Below are positions 42,834 through 51,943 of a DNA stretch of 64,000 bases, piece after piece. Below the pieces are notes generated by a model. That model made no database searches. It saw nothing but the letters and a program-made list of their open reading frames with translations, and was not told where the DNA came from. The position numbers were made by a program, and so were the translations under genes. The stretch is from the NCBI GenBank assembly GCA_002070475.1, contig MWDI01000063.1, positions 1 through 64,000 of the forward strand, written 5' to 3'. The stretch comes from Firmicutes bacterium ADurb.Bin146. Its GTDB lineage: Bacteria > Bacillota > Clostridia > DUPQ01. Positions within the stretch are counted from its first letter, which is position 1. Every line of letters starts with the position of its first letter.

Positions 42834-44194
42834 GATAATTCCTCAAATCTGACAATTTTCTGTGCTTGTTCAACTGAATTAAAACAGTCTATTGCAGTTA
42901 ATGCATATAAAGCTGCACCATATGCTGCTTCCTCGTTATTTATAGGTACAGAAAGAGTAAGAGAAAAAGTTTTTTCCAATATTTCCTTAAGTAATGGATT
43001 TTTCCTTATACCATTTCCGGAACCGATAAGCCGAGCTCTTTTTGATGAATCAAATTTTTTTATTTCATTATACATAAAGTAAAGTTCATCGGATATACCT
43101 TTCAGCGCTGAATATGTTATATGCTTTGCAGTAAAATTATCCTCTGTCAGCCCTGAAATTTCTGCTTTTATATGAGGGTTTTTTCTGGTACCACAAAAAA
43201 GTGTCGAAAAAACTGGATTATTTTTTACGGTATTATTTTTAATATCATGAATCATTAAATCGTACATATTTTCAGGTGATTGAAAGCCTGCCATTCTTAT
43301 AACATCATCATAAAAACTTTTAAGTATAGCAAAAGCTCTGCCTCCGCATAATGATGCTCCCACAAATATATGCTTATTTTCCGAAAATGGCCGTATCTCA
43401 ATATCAGGACTATCTGTTTGAGTAAGACTTGTTTTTAAGGAAATCTGGCTTCCTGTTCCGATATTTAAAAGAATATCATCATCGCACCCTGATCCAATAA
43501 ACCCTGCCTGATTATCCCCGATTGCAATGCAAACTGGTATACGGTCTTTATATTTACCCAATATCAAAGGAGTATCTACTACGTCGGGAAGTAATTTTTT
43601 ATCAATACCTGCTTTTTCTAAAGCAGAACAATCAAACTTGTTATCTTTTAAGTTAAAAAGACCTAATGAGTGAGCGTCAGAAGAGTGAAGTATGATTGTT
43701 TTTATATTTGCCAGGTTACATGCGATATAACCATGAATTGTTGATATGTAACGAGCATTATAACTCATTTTTTGATGTGTGTGGTAATACAAGGTGGTAA
43801 GTCCGAATCCCGTCGCCATCTTGTAACCGGTAATATTAGATAGTTTTTCAGCATATGACATTTTGCTATTTTCATATTGCATTTCGCCTGACTCATCCTG
43901 CCAAGTAAATAGAGGACTGCTTATAGAAAAATCATCCCTAAGATATACTATTCCATGCATCTGTCCGGTTACTCCTATGCATTCTATGTCGGTATACTTG
44001 GACAGTGCTAGGTTTACTAGGCTTATAGCCTTATCCTTTATTAATAAGGCATCCTGCATTCTTGTAAGTTCATTATTAATGCTTAAGAAAGTATTGTTTG
44101 GTAAATTAAAACTTTCAATACTTTTTCCAGTATTACTTTCAATTACTGTGACACAAATTTTGCTTGTCCCTATGTCTAGACCCAATGCTTTCAT
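42830..44194 (-). CDS. FGGY-family carbohydrate kinase (sedoheptulokinase-like)
   Basis: This 454-residue ATP-dependent sugar kinase has the ATP-site GLDIGTSK at the N-terminus, GVTGQMHGI (about 75), SPLFTWQDESG (about 92), IGDNQAGFIG (about 220), NIGTGSQIS and a C-terminal GSGNGIRKNPLL. The TGQMHG and TWQD features recall sedoheptulokinases and xylulokinases, which phosphorylate ketoses or polyols. The start is the ATG at 44194; its AGGTGAT site overlaps the stop codon of the glycyl radical enzyme gene, so the two are tightly coupled. The substrate is unknown. Confidence 0.86.
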   Translation of the reverse strand: MKALGLDIGTSKICVTVIESNTGKSIESFNLPNNTFLSINNELTRMQDALLIKDKAISLVNLALSKYTDIECIGVTGQMHGIVYLRDDFSISSPLFTWQDESGEMQYENSKMSYAEKLSNITGYKMATGFGLTTLYYHTHQKMSYNARYISTIHGYIACNLANIKTIILHSSDAHSLGLFNLKDNKFDCSALEKAGIDKKLLPDVVDTPLILGKYKDRIPVCIAIGDNQAGFIGSGCDDDILLNIGTGSQISLKTSLTQTDSPDIEIRPFSENKHIFVGASLCGGRAFAILKSFYDDVIRMAGFQSPENMYDLMIHDIKNNTVKNNPVFSTLFCGTRKNPHIKAEISGLTEDNFTAKHITYSALKGISDELYFMYNEIKKFDSSKRARLIGSGNGIRKNPLLKEILEKTFSLTLSVPINNEEAAYGAALYALTAIDCFNSVEQAQKIVRFEELS

Positions 44195-44203
44195 CAAAAT
44201 CAC

Positions 44204-46567
44204 CTATATGGAAGTAGATAATGGATCTAGCCTGGTGATTATATCATTTTGAATAGCAGGTGAAAGATCTAAAAAATTTACGAATGTTCCATGAATTCTC
44301 ATTATATACACACCGTTTGGTGCATATTTTTTAGGATCGGCAAGAACTTTTCTTAATGTATCTGCAGTTGTAACATTTACATATAGATAATATGGGCATA
44401 AATTGTTATTCATTTCATTAAAGAATAATGGCATTATTATTCTGTCTCTAAATTGTAAACCTTTTTCCTCATAAGAATCAGCTGTAAAATATTTAGGGTC
44501 TATACCAAAGTGTGATGCATATCCGCCATCCATTTCATCAAATGGAAGGTTCATGCATGATAATATTCTAAAACCAAGACCCATTGTGGCTTCACCATAT
44601 AATGGATCAATTCCATAACCTAACATCTCGCGTGCCAATCTTCCATCAGCAGTTGCGCCTACCCAGTATCCATAAAGCAAATGCGTAGAGGGTGTTGACC
44701 AGTCAGCACGAAACCCGTTATTAAGATAGTTTTTCATTGATTTGACATAATCAGATATTTTTAAGGAAATCTCTTGAGCAAGAGTATCCGGTGTAGGCAT
44801 ATTATTACCATATTTAGGCGCCTTTTTTAGAAAAGCTCTTATATCAGAGTCGTTTTCAAAATTGCTTCTTATAGCATTAAGGAGCCGTTCAGGATCATTA
44901 GGATAAACTTTAAGGTATTCTTCTATTGCAATTATTGAATCTGTAGCAACGGATAATCCGTGAATCAGACAGCCACTTGCATTGTATTTAGTACCTTGAT
45001 TATTTACATCCCTCATATCATACCCTGTTACAAGTCCTCCCATGAAGCTGGATAAGAAGGGGACAGGAAGTTCGGATAAAGCTATAGATGCTGCATTTGC
45101 TGCATCTGTCATATGCTTTATATAATATTTCGCATCATCAAAAAAGTATTCCTTAATATTCTTAAGAAGCGTTAGATTATCAGTATTTCTTGTCCTTCCT
45201 ATTACTTCACCAGATATAAGTGAACGTCCGTTATTAATTGTCATTTCCAGTATTTTTCCAAGATTCAGCCAGCTGTTTGTAGTATTTCCGTTATCTTTAC
45301 CCATTATAAGCGGTTCTTGGCATCCTGCAACAGAATAATCCTCAAGATCGTCTTTATCAACTCCGGCTTTCGAAAGAACCTTAAAAACAGATTCGTCATT
45401 GAATAGTGACGGGGTAAGGCACCCCGGAGTGAAGAAAAATCTTCCCAACTCCTCATATAGCCTTGCAGGAGTGTTATTGTGCAATTTTACTGATAATATC
45501 GGTTGAGGGAAGTTCATTGCATAATAAGCATCAAGAAACGCATATGTGCATATATTAGTTAAATCCTCACCTGTATTGGATTTGCCTGCTAAAAGGACAT
45601 TCTGAGATATAGCCCATGATCTATCACCTACATTGTAGAAAACAAGGAAATGTTTGAATAAACTTGCAGCTTGTTCTCTTGTGAGGTCTTTTCTATATGG
45701 TTCGAATATCCTGTCTGCGTTACCAACAGAAAAAGCAAATGGATTAGGCGCTTGTTCAAGGCACATGACCTGCCATAATAATAGGAAGGATTGTATTGCT
45801 TCATAAAGATTTTCTGAAGGAAGATAAGGTACTTTTTTTAATGTGGTTTCAATCAGCAAAAGTTGCTGTTTTCTTTCATTAGAAGCTGTTTTTGATTGTG
45901 AATTTGCAATATCTGCATATCTATGAGCTAAAAGAACGACACATTCAAGAGAAAGTTTCATTGCAATGAGATTGTTACGTTTTTCCTCATTTTTTTCACT
46001 TCTTATGGATTCTTCTGTTTTTTCAATTATGCCTTTTATTCCATATTTCAGCGCGGGACGGAAATCCGGTATGACATGGCCTGTAACTTGTTCTATAAAG
46101 AATATGACTTCTTTTGTGTATTGCTCGTAATCATCATAGACTTTTGTAAGCTTTCTTACGAATTCAGTATTTTTAGTGAATTCCTTAACTTTTGCGATTC
46201 TCTCTTTGGTGAATTCCGTGTTTGGTTCTATATCGTCATATATCGCTGTAGGATCACAATAACCCGAAAATGTCTCAACCTCAAATGACGGATTGATTAA
46301 AGCGTATGATCTGGCAAATGCATCTCTTTGTGTGCCTGCGAATATGTTATGCTCACTGATGTATAACGGTATATTTGCAACTATATGTTTAAGCTCATGA
46401 GCAGCACGGATTTCTTTTGGAAGACCTTTTAACTCATTTTGTATATCACAGACTATTTCACGGGCTAAAAACCAACCATCAAGTCTTTTTAACTCTCGTT
46501 CTTCTTTAAAAAGCAGGGATGCTTTCTCATCAATAAGTTCTTTTGAATATACCTCATATGCTTTCAT
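44204..46567 (-). CDS. Glycyl radical enzyme of unknown substrate (dehydratase type)
   Basis: This 787-residue PFL-like enzyme is expected to form a ten-strand barrel with an active-site cysteine and a C-terminal glycyl radical. The cysteine loop reads VAGCQEP (C416, E418); cysteine-x-glutamate is the layout of eliminases such as glycerol, choline and hydroxyproline GREs (usually GCVEP), not the CC pair of pyruvate formate-lyase. The radical loop reads RIHGTFVNFLDL with glycine 760, where most families have RV.GY or RV.GF. The start is ATG 46567 after GGAGGT. It follows its activase gene and precedes the kinase. The substrate may be a phosphorylated sugar or polyol; this is inference. Confidence 0.88.
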   Translation of the reverse strand: MKAYEVYSKELIDEKASLLFKEERELKRLDGWFLAREIVCDIQNELKGLPKEIRAAHELKHIVANIPLYISEHNIFAGTQRDAFARSYALINPSFEVETFSGYCDPTAIYDDIEPNTEFTKERIAKVKEFTKNTEFVRKLTKVYDDYEQYTKEVIFFIEQVTGHVIPDFRPALKYGIKGIIEKTEESIRSEKNEEKRNNLIAMKLSLECVVLLAHRYADIANSQSKTASNERKQQLLLIETTLKKVPYLPSENLYEAIQSFLLLWQVMCLEQAPNPFAFSVGNADRIFEPYRKDLTREQAASLFKHFLVFYNVGDRSWAISQNVLLAGKSNTGEDLTNICTYAFLDAYYAMNFPQPILSVKLHNNTPARLYEELGRFFFTPGCLTPSLFNDESVFKVLSKAGVDKDDLEDYSVAGCQEPLIMGKDNGNTTNSWLNLGKILEMTINNGRSLISGEVIGRTRNTDNLTLLKNIKEYFFDDAKYYIKHMTDAANAASIALSELPVPFLSSFMGGLVTGYDMRDVNNQGTKYNASGCLIHGLSVATDSIIAIEEYLKVYPNDPERLLNAIRSNFENDSDIRAFLKKAPKYGNNMPTPDTLAQEISLKISDYVKSMKNYLNNGFRADWSTPSTHLLYGYWVGATADGRLAREMLGYGIDPLYGEATMGLGFRILSCMNLPFDEMDGGYASHFGIDPKYFTADSYEEKGLQFRDRIIMPLFFNEMNNNLCPYYLYVNVTTADTLRKVLADPKKYAPNGVYIMRIHGTFVNFLDLSPAIQNDIITRLDPLSTSI

Positions 46568-46582
46568 GTAAACCTCCATTAG

Positions 46583-47443
46583 TTATGTAGTTATACAATT
46601 AAAACCGTTTTCATTAAATATACGGGTAAACATTTCAATTGTACTTTTGGAAACATATTCATTTCCACTCATATTATATTCCATACCGCATTGAATCCAT
46701 TTTGATTTGCCATATTCATGAAACTTAATCAGTTCAATAGATATGTTATTTTTATTACACTCAGATAAAGCCTGCACGAATCCATGTGCATTTTCTTCTT
46801 CTGCATTAAAACCTTTTACTAAAGGTATCCTTATAATCATATTTGTAAGAAAAGACAGTTTTTTTAAGTTCCTTTTGATAATCGCATTAGATATTCCTAC
46901 TGTCTTTCTATGCTTTTCATCGTCGTAGTGTTTAAAATCCACAATAAGATTATCCACATATTCTATCAATGAAGCAAGCTGAGGATGTGAGCCATTAGTT
47001 TCTATTGCTGTATTAATGTTATTTTGTTTGAGTTTTTTTAGCATATCGGTCAGGACCGGCATATTTAATGTGGGTTCACCACCAGTAAAAGTAACTCCTC
47101 CATTTGAAAAAAACATTGCTTTGCTTCTTATTGCTTCATCTACCACATCATCAGTTTCATATGTTATACATGACAATTTTATTCCCATATGAGGTGTTTG
47201 AATACATATTCTTGGGCACCCTTTGCAAATACTGCTGTCAAGATTTTTGGAAGATATAGCTCCTTTAGGGCATATGTTGTCATCTATTTCATTAGTAATC
47301 ATTATGCTGCCCTTTTCATTTATACCTTCAGGATTAGCGCACCATGGACAGCGCATATTACATCCTTGAAGATGATAAACAAGCCTGTTACCCGGTCCAT
47401 CCTGTAAAAAATTAAAACCTTTTTGAAATATATTAACTAACAT
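46583..47443 (-). CDS. Glycyl radical enzyme activase (radical SAM)
   Basis: This 286-residue protein installs the glycyl radical on the enzyme encoded next. The radical SAM motif CNMRCPWC (C28, C32, C35) binds the catalytic 4Fe-4S cluster, and GGVTFTGGEPTLN (about 115) is typical of PFL-activase proteins. The inserted ferredoxin-like segment has only four cysteines (C58, C73, C76, C80), enough for a single auxiliary cluster rather than the two in many eliminase activases. The site AAAGG precedes the ATG. The cysS stop codon lies past its stop on the same strand; the gene begins one base after cysS ends. Confidence 0.9.
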   Translation of the reverse strand: MLVNIFQKGFNFLQDGPGNRLVYHLQGCNMRCPWCANPEGINEKGSIMITNEIDDNICPKGAISSKNLDSSICKGCPRICIQTPHMGIKLSCITYETDDVVDEAIRSKAMFFSNGGVTFTGGEPTLNMPVLTDMLKKLKQNNINTAIETNGSHPQLASLIEYVDNLIVDFKHYDDEKHRKTVGISNAIIKRNLKKLSFLTNMIIRIPLVKGFNAEEENAHGFVQALSECNKNNISIELIKFHEYGKSKWIQCGMEYNMSGNEYVSKSTIEMFTRIFNENGFNCITT

Positions 47444-47444
47444 A

Positions 47445-48827
47445 TTATCCTTTCCTAATTACCTGTCCTGTTGGTGTATCACTAATTGAATAACCAAGCA
47501 TTTTAATTCTATCTCTTAATTCGTCAGATTTTTTCCAATCTTTATTTTTCCTGGCTTCTAGCCGCTGTTGAGCAAGCATATTGATTTCTTCAGGAATTTC
47601 CTCCACTGCTTCTAATCGTTTCTTATCGAGATTTAATGCAAGCACTTTATCGAAATCCATTAAAAGTTCATATAACTTGTATGATTTTGTGCTGTTTCTT
47701 GCAGCATTCCAGACTGTACCCATTGCAAGAGGAAGATTTAAATCATCTTCCAATGCGTTTTGGAACTCTTTTTTATAAGTTTCAACCAATTCAGAATCAA
47801 TTTCATCTTTTGATTCCTTATGCGCTAATGTGAGATTTGACAATCGGTTTAAACTTGTCTGCGCAGCTTCTATGCCTTCCCATGTAAAATTAAGTTTTTT
47901 ACTATAATGAGCATTTAAGCACATATAGCGGAATGCAAGTGGTTCAAAACCTCTTTCTTCCAAGTCTGATATAAGATAAGCTGTGCCGATGCTTTTAGAC
48001 ATCTTACCGTTGTCAACTTGCAAAAATTCACAATGCATCCAGCATTTAACAGCCTGTTTTTTAACAAAAGAATTAGATTGGGCAATTTCATTCTCATGAT
48101 GTATGGGTATATGGTCTACTCCTCCGGTATGAAGGTCAAATTGGTCTCCCAAATATTTTCTGGACATAGCTGAGCATTCTATATGCCAGCCAGGATAACC
48201 CATGCCCCATCTGCTTTCCCATTGCATAATATGTTCTTTCGGAGCTTTTTTCCATAAAGCAAAATCTGCAGGATGCTTTTTCTCCATATTAACTGCAACT
48301 CTTGCTCCCGCAATCTGTCCATCAAGGTCAATATTGGATAGTTTACCATAATCAGGAAATTTTGATATATCGAAATATATGCCATCACTTGTTTCATATG
48401 CGTAACCATCATCATATAGTTTGTACACAATTTCCAGCATTTCCTTAATATGTTCTGATGCCTTGCATATAACATTTGGTTTTTGTATATTGAGTTTACT
48501 GATGTCTTTAAGAAATGCATCAGTGTACATGGAAGCTATTTCCCATGGAGTCATATTTGTGCTTCTGGCAGTCTTAAGCATCTTATCCTCTCCTTCGTCA
48601 GAATCTGAGACAAGATGCCCGACATCAGTAATATTCATAACATTCTTTACTTTATATCCAAGATAATTGAGAGACCTTTTTAAAAAATCCATAAAAAGAA
48701 ATGCTTTCATATTTCCAATATGAGCATAACTATACACTGTAGGCCCGCATGAGTACATCCTGATTGTCTTATTATCAAGCGGAATGAGTTCCTCTTTATT
48801 CTTTGTAAGCGTATTATATACTTTCAT
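47445..48827 (-). CDS. cysS: Cysteinyl-tRNA synthetase
   Basis: This 460-residue class I synthetase has the HIGH-type motif PTVYSYAHIGN (about 28-38), the zinc site built from C and HH residues (the CSAMS and HHENE segments), LHTGGVDHIPIHH and KMSKS (about 265). Length is normal. The start is ATG 48827 with AAGGATT upstream; a longer TTG-initiated frame overlaps that site. It is the first gene of a reverse-strand run that continues directly into the activase and glycyl radical enzyme genes, an odd pairing of a housekeeping gene with a catabolic cassette. No T-box leader is seen in the 100 bases upstream. Confidence 0.95.
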   Translation of the reverse strand: MKVYNTLTKNKEELIPLDNKTIRMYSCGPTVYSYAHIGNMKAFLFMDFLKRSLNYLGYKVKNVMNITDVGHLVSDSDEGEDKMLKTARSTNMTPWEIASMYTDAFLKDISKLNIQKPNVICKASEHIKEMLEIVYKLYDDGYAYETSDGIYFDISKFPDYGKLSNIDLDGQIAGARVAVNMEKKHPADFALWKKAPKEHIMQWESRWGMGYPGWHIECSAMSRKYLGDQFDLHTGGVDHIPIHHENEIAQSNSFVKKQAVKCWMHCEFLQVDNGKMSKSIGTAYLISDLEERGFEPLAFRYMCLNAHYSKKLNFTWEGIEAAQTSLNRLSNLTLAHKESKDEIDSELVETYKKEFQNALEDDLNLPLAMGTVWNAARNSTKSYKLYELLMDFDKVLALNLDKKRLEAVEEIPEEINMLAQQRLEARKNKDWKKSDELRDRIKMLGYSISDTPTGQVIRKG

Positions 48828-48925
48828 AATCAATCCTTGCAATAAAATACTTCATTGCTTATTATATATTAATACATTAGAATAATCTATCAGATAATAA
48901 ACAGTTATATGAAGATAAGGATTCT

Positions 48926-50359
48926 TCAGATTAGTTTAATAACTCTGATATAAAATTTTACTATGTCACAAACAGCATCACATGATATTCTTTCATTATT
49001 TCCGTGAATATATCCTCTTTGCTCTTTAGTTAGGTGCATTGCTGAAAACTTATATACCTTATCAGAAATTTTGTTAAAATGTCTTGAATCTGAAGCAGCA
49101 AACATCAGGTAAGGGGATACAATGGCATCTGGCCAGGTCTGCATTATTGAATTGCATAAAACATCCCAGCCTTTACAATCTGTACATGAATATATAGAAG
49201 GATTGGTACCATGTATTATCTCAAATTCGATTTTATCATTATTTGCGACTTTCTTAAGATATTTACAAGCCGAATCATATGTATCACATCCAAGCAATCT
49301 TAAATTGGCTGTAAAAGATGCTTTTGGTGGAAGAACATTAGCAGCCTGGCTGCCGCTCGCCATAGTAAATGCAACTGTTGACCTCATAAGAGCATTGAGC
49401 TCCCCTCCACTTTTTTTGCATATAATATTCAAAACAGGACTGAAGCACCACAGGTTCGCAAAGATAAGTCTGAATATAAAAGACGAATGTCTTCCAAGTA
49501 CATCAAACATTTTTATAACCGGAGGAGTAAGCTGAAATTTGAATGGTTTGTTTTCTATATTTACCACAGCTTTAGCAAGCTGTCCTATTATTGTGTGAGG
49601 CATAGGCGCAGATGCATGACCGCCTCCGCTTTTCATATTCATACGGATATCAGTTATACCTTTTTCCGCAATTCCTACAAGGGCACATTGACCTTTTAAT
49701 CCTGGGAAAACTCCTTCTACTACCGCACCGCCTTCATCAATGACCATTGCTGGTTTAATATTCCTCTTTTTGAATAATTCAACTATGGCCGGGCAGGTAG
49801 GGCCTGCTACTTCCTCATCACCTGAGAATGAAAGATAAATATCATTTTTTGGTGTATAATTCTGCTTTATAAGAAATTCTGCAGCTTCAAGAATCCCTAA
49901 AAAAGTACCTTTCGTATCTAGAGCACCACGTCCCCATAATTCATTATTTTCTAAAACCCCTTCAAATGGAGGCTTATCCCATTGGTCTTCGTTTGCAGGT
50001 ACTACATCATAATGTGACATGAGGACAATAGGTTCATCACTTTTTTCACCTGGCCATCTGAATAGAAGACCCGTATTCATAACCTTCTCAAACTCACATT
50101 TATCAAATACATTCGGATAAAAGCATCTAATCAGGTTGTGAAGTTTTTCAAATTCTATAAAATCAATTTTTTCAAAATCCCTATCTGAAATTGTTTTACA
50201 TTTGATGAGTTCAGCAAATCTTTTAATAATTTCTTCTTTGTCCAGGTCAATGTGATTTGTTTCAGGTTTTAATACTTTATAGGGTTTGAAAAGAAATGCT
50301 CGGACAATGAGAATGAGTATAAATAAAAGGACTAATACAGGAAAAATTAGCCACCACAT
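48926..50359 (-). CDS. M20-family metallopeptidase, membrane-anchored
   Basis: This 477-residue di-zinc peptidase or amidohydrolase has one N-terminal membrane helix (about 2-24). Metal motifs are VLMSHYDVVPA (about 112), GRGALDTKG (about 142), SGDEEVAGP (about 177) and a C-terminal H of IHGNNERIS. The overall plan is that of the PM20D1/carboxypeptidase S group, which act on N-acyl amino acids or dipeptides. It starts with ATG after GGAGGT. It is last in an operon with two membrane proteins, which probably handle its substrate or product. Confidence 0.87.
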   Translation of the reverse strand: MWWLIFPVLVLLFILILIVRAFLFKPYKVLKPETNHIDLDKEEIIKRFAELIKCKTISDRDFEKIDFIEFEKLHNLIRCFYPNVFDKCEFEKVMNTGLLFRWPGEKSDEPIVLMSHYDVVPANEDQWDKPPFEGVLENNELWGRGALDTKGTFLGILEAAEFLIKQNYTPKNDIYLSFSGDEEVAGPTCPAIVELFKKRNIKPAMVIDEGGAVVEGVFPGLKGQCALVGIAEKGITDIRMNMKSGGGHASAPMPHTIIGQLAKAVVNIENKPFKFQLTPPVIKMFDVLGRHSSFIFRLIFANLWCFSPVLNIICKKSGGELNALMRSTVAFTMASGSQAANVLPPKASFTANLRLLGCDTYDSACKYLKKVANNDKIEFEIIHGTNPSIYSCTDCKGWDVLCNSIMQTWPDAIVSPYLMFAASDSRHFNKISDKVYKFSAMHLTKEQRGYIHGNNERISCDAVCDIVKFYIRVIKLI

Positions 50360-50370
50360 ACGAATACCTC

Positions 50371-51042
50371 CTAAATTTTATTTTTCTTATACAATATTCT
50401 AGCACACACTATAGCAATAATTGAACCAACCGGAACCAGTACTCCAACATAACTTGACAGATTTATTGGAGATACTATAAATAGAATAAGCATGAATAAG
50501 AGAGGAGATAGCGCTATTTTCCAGTTCTTAGATACATAAACTACACCAAGACCTCCAAAAAGTGAAGGTAGAATGTTTGCGAAAGCAGGTTTTAAGAATT
50601 CTGACTCCAGAAAAGGTCTGATAACTGTCAATCCTAGCACACCAACAGAAATTATTATTATGGTAGTAATACTGGATACTGCTATAGAAATTGTAGAAAT
50701 GACTTCTCCTTCATCAGTGCCAGGCTTTACATTAGCAGAATTCATAGCATTCAATGCACAAGGAGCCTTGAGATTGGAAATATTCCCTGTTACGAAGGAA
50801 AGGTAAGAACCGCCTGATCCAAGCATGGGGGTATATGTGAGAATTTCAATAGCTCCGACGGTCCAAAAGATTGGAGCTACTCCAGCAAGTGCTTTAAAAA
50901 ATGGTCCTGCGGAAGGCCATGCATCATACAAAACAGACAGGATAACCGGAAATAAAGTAAATAATCCTAATGCCCCAAGTATCCATATCCTCCCATAAAA
51001 ATGTATTTTATCATCATATGTTTTTTTTATTTTTTTATTCAT
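50371..51042 (-). CDS. Integral membrane protein paired with a DUF5058 protein
   Basis: This 223-residue protein has about six membrane helices. I do not recognise a named family. A loop with APCALNAMNSANVKPGTDEGE (about 95-115) is polar and contains a conserved-looking TDEGE, unlike typical structural loops. It lies between the DUF5058 gene and the M20 peptidase, with gaps under 12 bases and strong ribosome binding sites. Together with the DUF5058 protein it could form a two-subunit carrier for peptide-like substrates; that role is inference from context. Confidence 0.68.
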   Translation of the reverse strand: MNKKIKKTYDDKIHFYGRIWILGALGLFTLFPVILSVLYDAWPSAGPFFKALAGVAPIFWTVGAIEILTYTPMLGSGGSYLSFVTGNISNLKAPCALNAMNSANVKPGTDEGEVISTISIAVSSITTIIIISVGVLGLTVIRPFLESEFLKPAFANILPSLFGGLGVVYVSKNWKIALSPLLFMLILFIVSPINLSSYVGVLVPVGSIIAIVCARILYKKNKI

Positions 51043-51051
51043 GTTTTCCTC

Positions 51052-51783
51052 CTATAAAAATCTTTCTACAAGATTAGTTATGGGTATTGAAAGCGCCATT
51101 GAAGAAAGCATTGTTATCGGAAGTGCGAAATCTTCCAGCCACTTAATTTTTAACTTTTTGACTAATATACCTATAACTGACATTATTACTGCAGAAACAA
51201 GCATTACGAACACTGGAATCCATCCGGTAAGGCCAGTCTTTATGTCAGCAAAAATTAGTCCTAAAAATGCAGATATCATGCCAAGAAATAAAGCTGTAAG
51301 AAAAGCATCGCTCCACTTTTCATCCTTTGTCTTAATGGAAATCAGTCCTTTTTGGATCTTCTTTAAGAATAGGGGAATTAATACAAGTCCTGTAAATATG
51401 CCAAGATGCATTACCCAGGCCATAGTAGAAAATACTTTTGGGTCAGTCACCAAAGTTGATAAGTCTGTTATTCCCAATGAATTTGCAGCTGAAGATGCCG
51501 CAGTAAGCTCGTATGTCAATGCGCCTAAAATGGATAAACGTAGCCATGGCAATGGCAAACCAAGAAATCCCGACAATGTCAAAACACCCATCAGTATGGA
51601 TATTGCAGGCGCGATTGTGAATACGGAACTGGATAAAATGGTCTTTTTAACGGTTGATGAACTGATATTCAACTCTTTTGCTCTTTTTATGGCTTTAGTA
51701 AGGAAGAAGACAGCCTGAGCGAGCACATAAAGTAAAATAACCGCTACCATTATGTACATTAATTTGGAATTAGGATCAAACAA
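51052..51783 (-). CDS. DUF5058-family membrane protein
   Basis: This 243-residue protein has about six helices. The pattern FFLTKAIKRAKELNISSSTVKK followed by TIAPAISILMGVL and PWLRLSILGALTYEL (about 30-100) matches DUF5058 proteins as I know them. Function is unknown. The start is TTG at 51783, seven bases after AGGAGGTG. It is first in the three-gene unit with a second membrane protein and the M20 peptidase. Confidence 0.75.
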   Translation of the reverse strand: MFDPNSKLMYIMVAVILLYVLAQAVFFLTKAIKRAKELNISSSTVKKTILSSSVFTIAPAISILMGVLTLSGFLGLPLPWLRLSILGALTYELTAASSAANSLGITDLSTLVTDPKVFSTMAWVMHLGIFTGLVLIPLFLKKIQKGLISIKTKDEKWSDAFLTALFLGMISAFLGLIFADIKTGLTGWIPVFVMLVSAVIMSVIGILVKKLKIKWLEDFALPITMLSSMALSIPITNLVERFL

Positions 51784-51943
51784 AATCTTGCACCTCCTGT
51801 TTTTTATTGTTTATTCAAGTTAAGCTAATTATATATCGAAATACCTTTTTAAAGTAGATTAAAAGTTAAATTCAATTTTATTTTAGTTAATAAATTATTA
51901 TTTGTCTATGTATTAACACTGATTGAACCAATATCATAATTAT

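Noticed and set aside
44204-46567. Assignment as pyruvate formate-lyase
   Set aside because: It has a single active-site cysteine followed by Q-E-P instead of the C-C pair, and no focA-like transporter.
41766-48827. A bacterial microcompartment locus
   Set aside because: No shell protein (BMC-domain) or encapsulation tail is present around the glycyl radical enzyme.
48828-48925. A T-box leader for cysS
   Set aside because: No stem I, specifier loop or GGUGG-containing T-box sequence fits in the short AT-rich gap.
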